Assembly: GCA_035325905.1 (NCBI GenBank) | Contig: DAOKYY010000002.1 | Span: forward strand, 62,001-126,000 | Direction of reading: 5' to 3' | Length of the DNA: 64,000 bases | Source of the DNA: DYGX01 sp035325905 | GTDB lineage: Bacteria; Chloroflexota; Anaerolineae; Aggregatilineales; Aggregatilineaceae | In this document: piece by piece, positions 63,007-64,000 of the stretch | Layout: each line of letters begins with the position of its first letter | Numbering within the stretch: position 1 is the stretch's first letter | Notes under the pieces: model-generated | The model's input: only the letters and a program-made list of their open reading frames with translations | Databases searched by the model: none | Told to the model about the DNA's origin: nothing | Position numbers and translations under genes: made by a program

Positions 63007-64000
63007 CGTTCCACGACCTCGATCTGCGCGCCCAGGTTCACCAGCTTGCTGACGACGTTCTCGAAGGTGCGGTCGATCAGCTCGGCGCTGTCGATTTTCA
63101 CCGCGCTGTCGCGGCAGCACAGCGCCGCCGCCAGCAGCGCCAGCCCGGTCCGCACGTCCGGCGTGTCGAGGTACTCGCCGCGCAGCGGGGACGGCCCGAC
63201 GACCAGCGCGCGGTGCGGATCGCACAGCACGATTTGCGCGCCCATCGCGGTCAGCTTGTCCACAAACAGCAGGCGGTTGTCGAACAGTTTTTCATGGATC
63301 AGCGTGGTGCCGCGCGCCTGCGTCGCGATCACCGTCGTCATCGCCACCAGGTCCGACGGGAAGCCGGGCCAGGGCGCGGTCTCAATCGGCACGTCCAGGT
63401 CTTCGGCGTCCTGCGAGACGGTGAGCGCCTCGTGCGCGGGAACGAACAGCGTCTCGCCGTTGAGGTACAGGCTTACGCCCAGGCGCGCATAGACCCGGCG
63501 GATCAACTGCATATCCGCCGCGAGGACATTCTCGATCGTCAGCGAGCCGCCCGTGATCGCGCCGATTGCCGCGATGCTCGCGATCTCGATGTGGTCCGGG
63601 CGCAGCGTGACCTCCGCGCCGCCAAGCTCGGCGCCGCCGCGCACAAGCACCCGGTTGGAGCCGATTCCTTCGATCTGCGCGCCCATCGCGACCAGCGTGC
63701 GCTGCAAATCTTGAATGTGCGGCTCCGAAGCGGCGTTGGCGATCAGGGTCTCACGACCCATCGCCGCTGCCAGCATACACACCAGCGCCGTTGCCGTGAC
63801 GCTGGTTTGCAGCAGGATCAGCTCGCGCCGCTCCCACGGCTCGGCGGTGAAGTCGAGCACGCCGCCGCTGATGTGGATGTCAAAGCCGAGATCGCGCAGC
63901 GCGGTCAAATGGGTGTGCAGGCGACTGAGCGGGTAATCGATCTCCAGCCGCGCGTGACGGCGCCGCGCCAGGATTGGGGCCAGCAGCAGCACCGCGCCTA
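63003..64000 (-). CDS. MurA-like enolpyruvyl transferase, N-terminus beyond the window
   Basis: The C-terminal 332 residues of an EPSP/MurA-fold protein; the gene continues past 64000. Family marks include LLLAPILARR, the inside-out barrel repeats, WPGFPSDLVAM and the closing VDRxF-like IDRTFENVVSKLVNLGA. In MurA the catalytic Cys lies in the loop PGGCAIG. The aligned stretch here reads EIDYPLSRLHTH with no Cys and no GGC, so this is either a Cys-independent variant or a paralogue with a different role. The first roughly 90 residues cannot be seen. It leads the hydrolase, MurF-like, ddl run. Confidence 0.8.
   Translation of the reverse strand, partial: GAVLLLAPILARRRHARLEIDYPLSRLHTHLTALRDLGFDIHISGGVLDFTAEPWERRELILLQTSVTATALVCMLAAAMGRETLIANAASEPHIQDLQRTLVAMGAQIEGIGSNRVLVRGGAELGGAEVTLRPDHIEIASIAAIGAITGGSLTIENVLAADMQLIRRVYARLGVSLYLNGETLFVPAHEALTVSQDAEDLDVPIETAPWPGFPSDLVAMTTVIATQARGTTLIHEKLFDNRLLFVDKLTAMGAQIVLCDPHRALVVGPSPLRGEYLDTPDVRTGLALLAAALCCRDSAVKIDSAELIDRTFENVVSKLVNLGAQIEVVER

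Overview
The window is high-GC, densely packed bacterial chromosome with no phage, transposon or CRISPR signature. Gene content suggests a member of the Chloroflexota (Anaerolineae-like). The evidence is long Pro/Thr lipoprotein linkers, MoxR/DUF58/VWA gene trains, T-box leaders on aminoacyl-tRNA synthetase genes, an FbaB-type aldolase and AftB/GT39-like membrane glycosyltransferases. The taxonomic call is inference; no rRNA is present.

Layout. 1-3.7 kb: start of a membrane glycopolymer protein, an alkyltransferase-like DNA repair protein, tRNA-Lys(CTT), a PhoP/PhoR-like two-component pair and a class IV aminotransferase. 3.8-26.3 kb: fifteen consecutive minus-strand genes, mostly overlapping or a few bases apart, behind one visible promoter. 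They encode an FHA sensor protein, two ABC-2 exporter modules (one with a GldG-like partner), a DUF4175-like coiled-coil protein, a lipoprotein, MoxR, DUF58, two large VWA membrane proteins, a GT39-like glycosyltransferase and an NAGPA-like lipoprotein. They look like one cell-envelope machine. 26.4-32.8 kb: an Opp/Dpp-like ABC transporter operon with a repeat lipoprotein where a solute-binding protein would be expected.

33.0-36.8 kb (plus strand): a serine T-box, a small membrane ORF, serS, a Mug-like glycosylase, the RNase P RNA and an S51-like protein. 36.9-40.7 kb (minus strand): leuS behind a leucine T-box leader that contains an intact tRNA-Ala(GGC) gene between its IIA/B element and its antiterminator. 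This is the most unusual object in the window. 40.8-48.2 kb (plus strand): an AftB-like glycosyltransferase, two strongly enlarged MalF/MalG-type sugar permeases and an M23 peptidase fused to a propeller-like domain. 48.2-55.9 kb (minus strand): Nif3, a small metallophosphatase-like protein, enoyl-CoA hydratase, an SDR, FbaB aldolase, and an overlapping asd-lysC pair, with a plus-strand DUF123 gene in between. 56.0-58.5 kb: a GT2 membrane glycosyltransferase and a divergent orphan response regulator. 58.5-64.0 kb (minus strand): a cell-wall cluster with a MurA-like protein lacking the usual cysteine, an alpha/beta hydrolase, a membrane-anchored MurF-like ligase, Ddl and a C39-like protein.

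Start codons were chosen from visible ribosome-binding sites and stop/start overlaps. Nothing could be searched against a database, so family names rest on recognised motifs.
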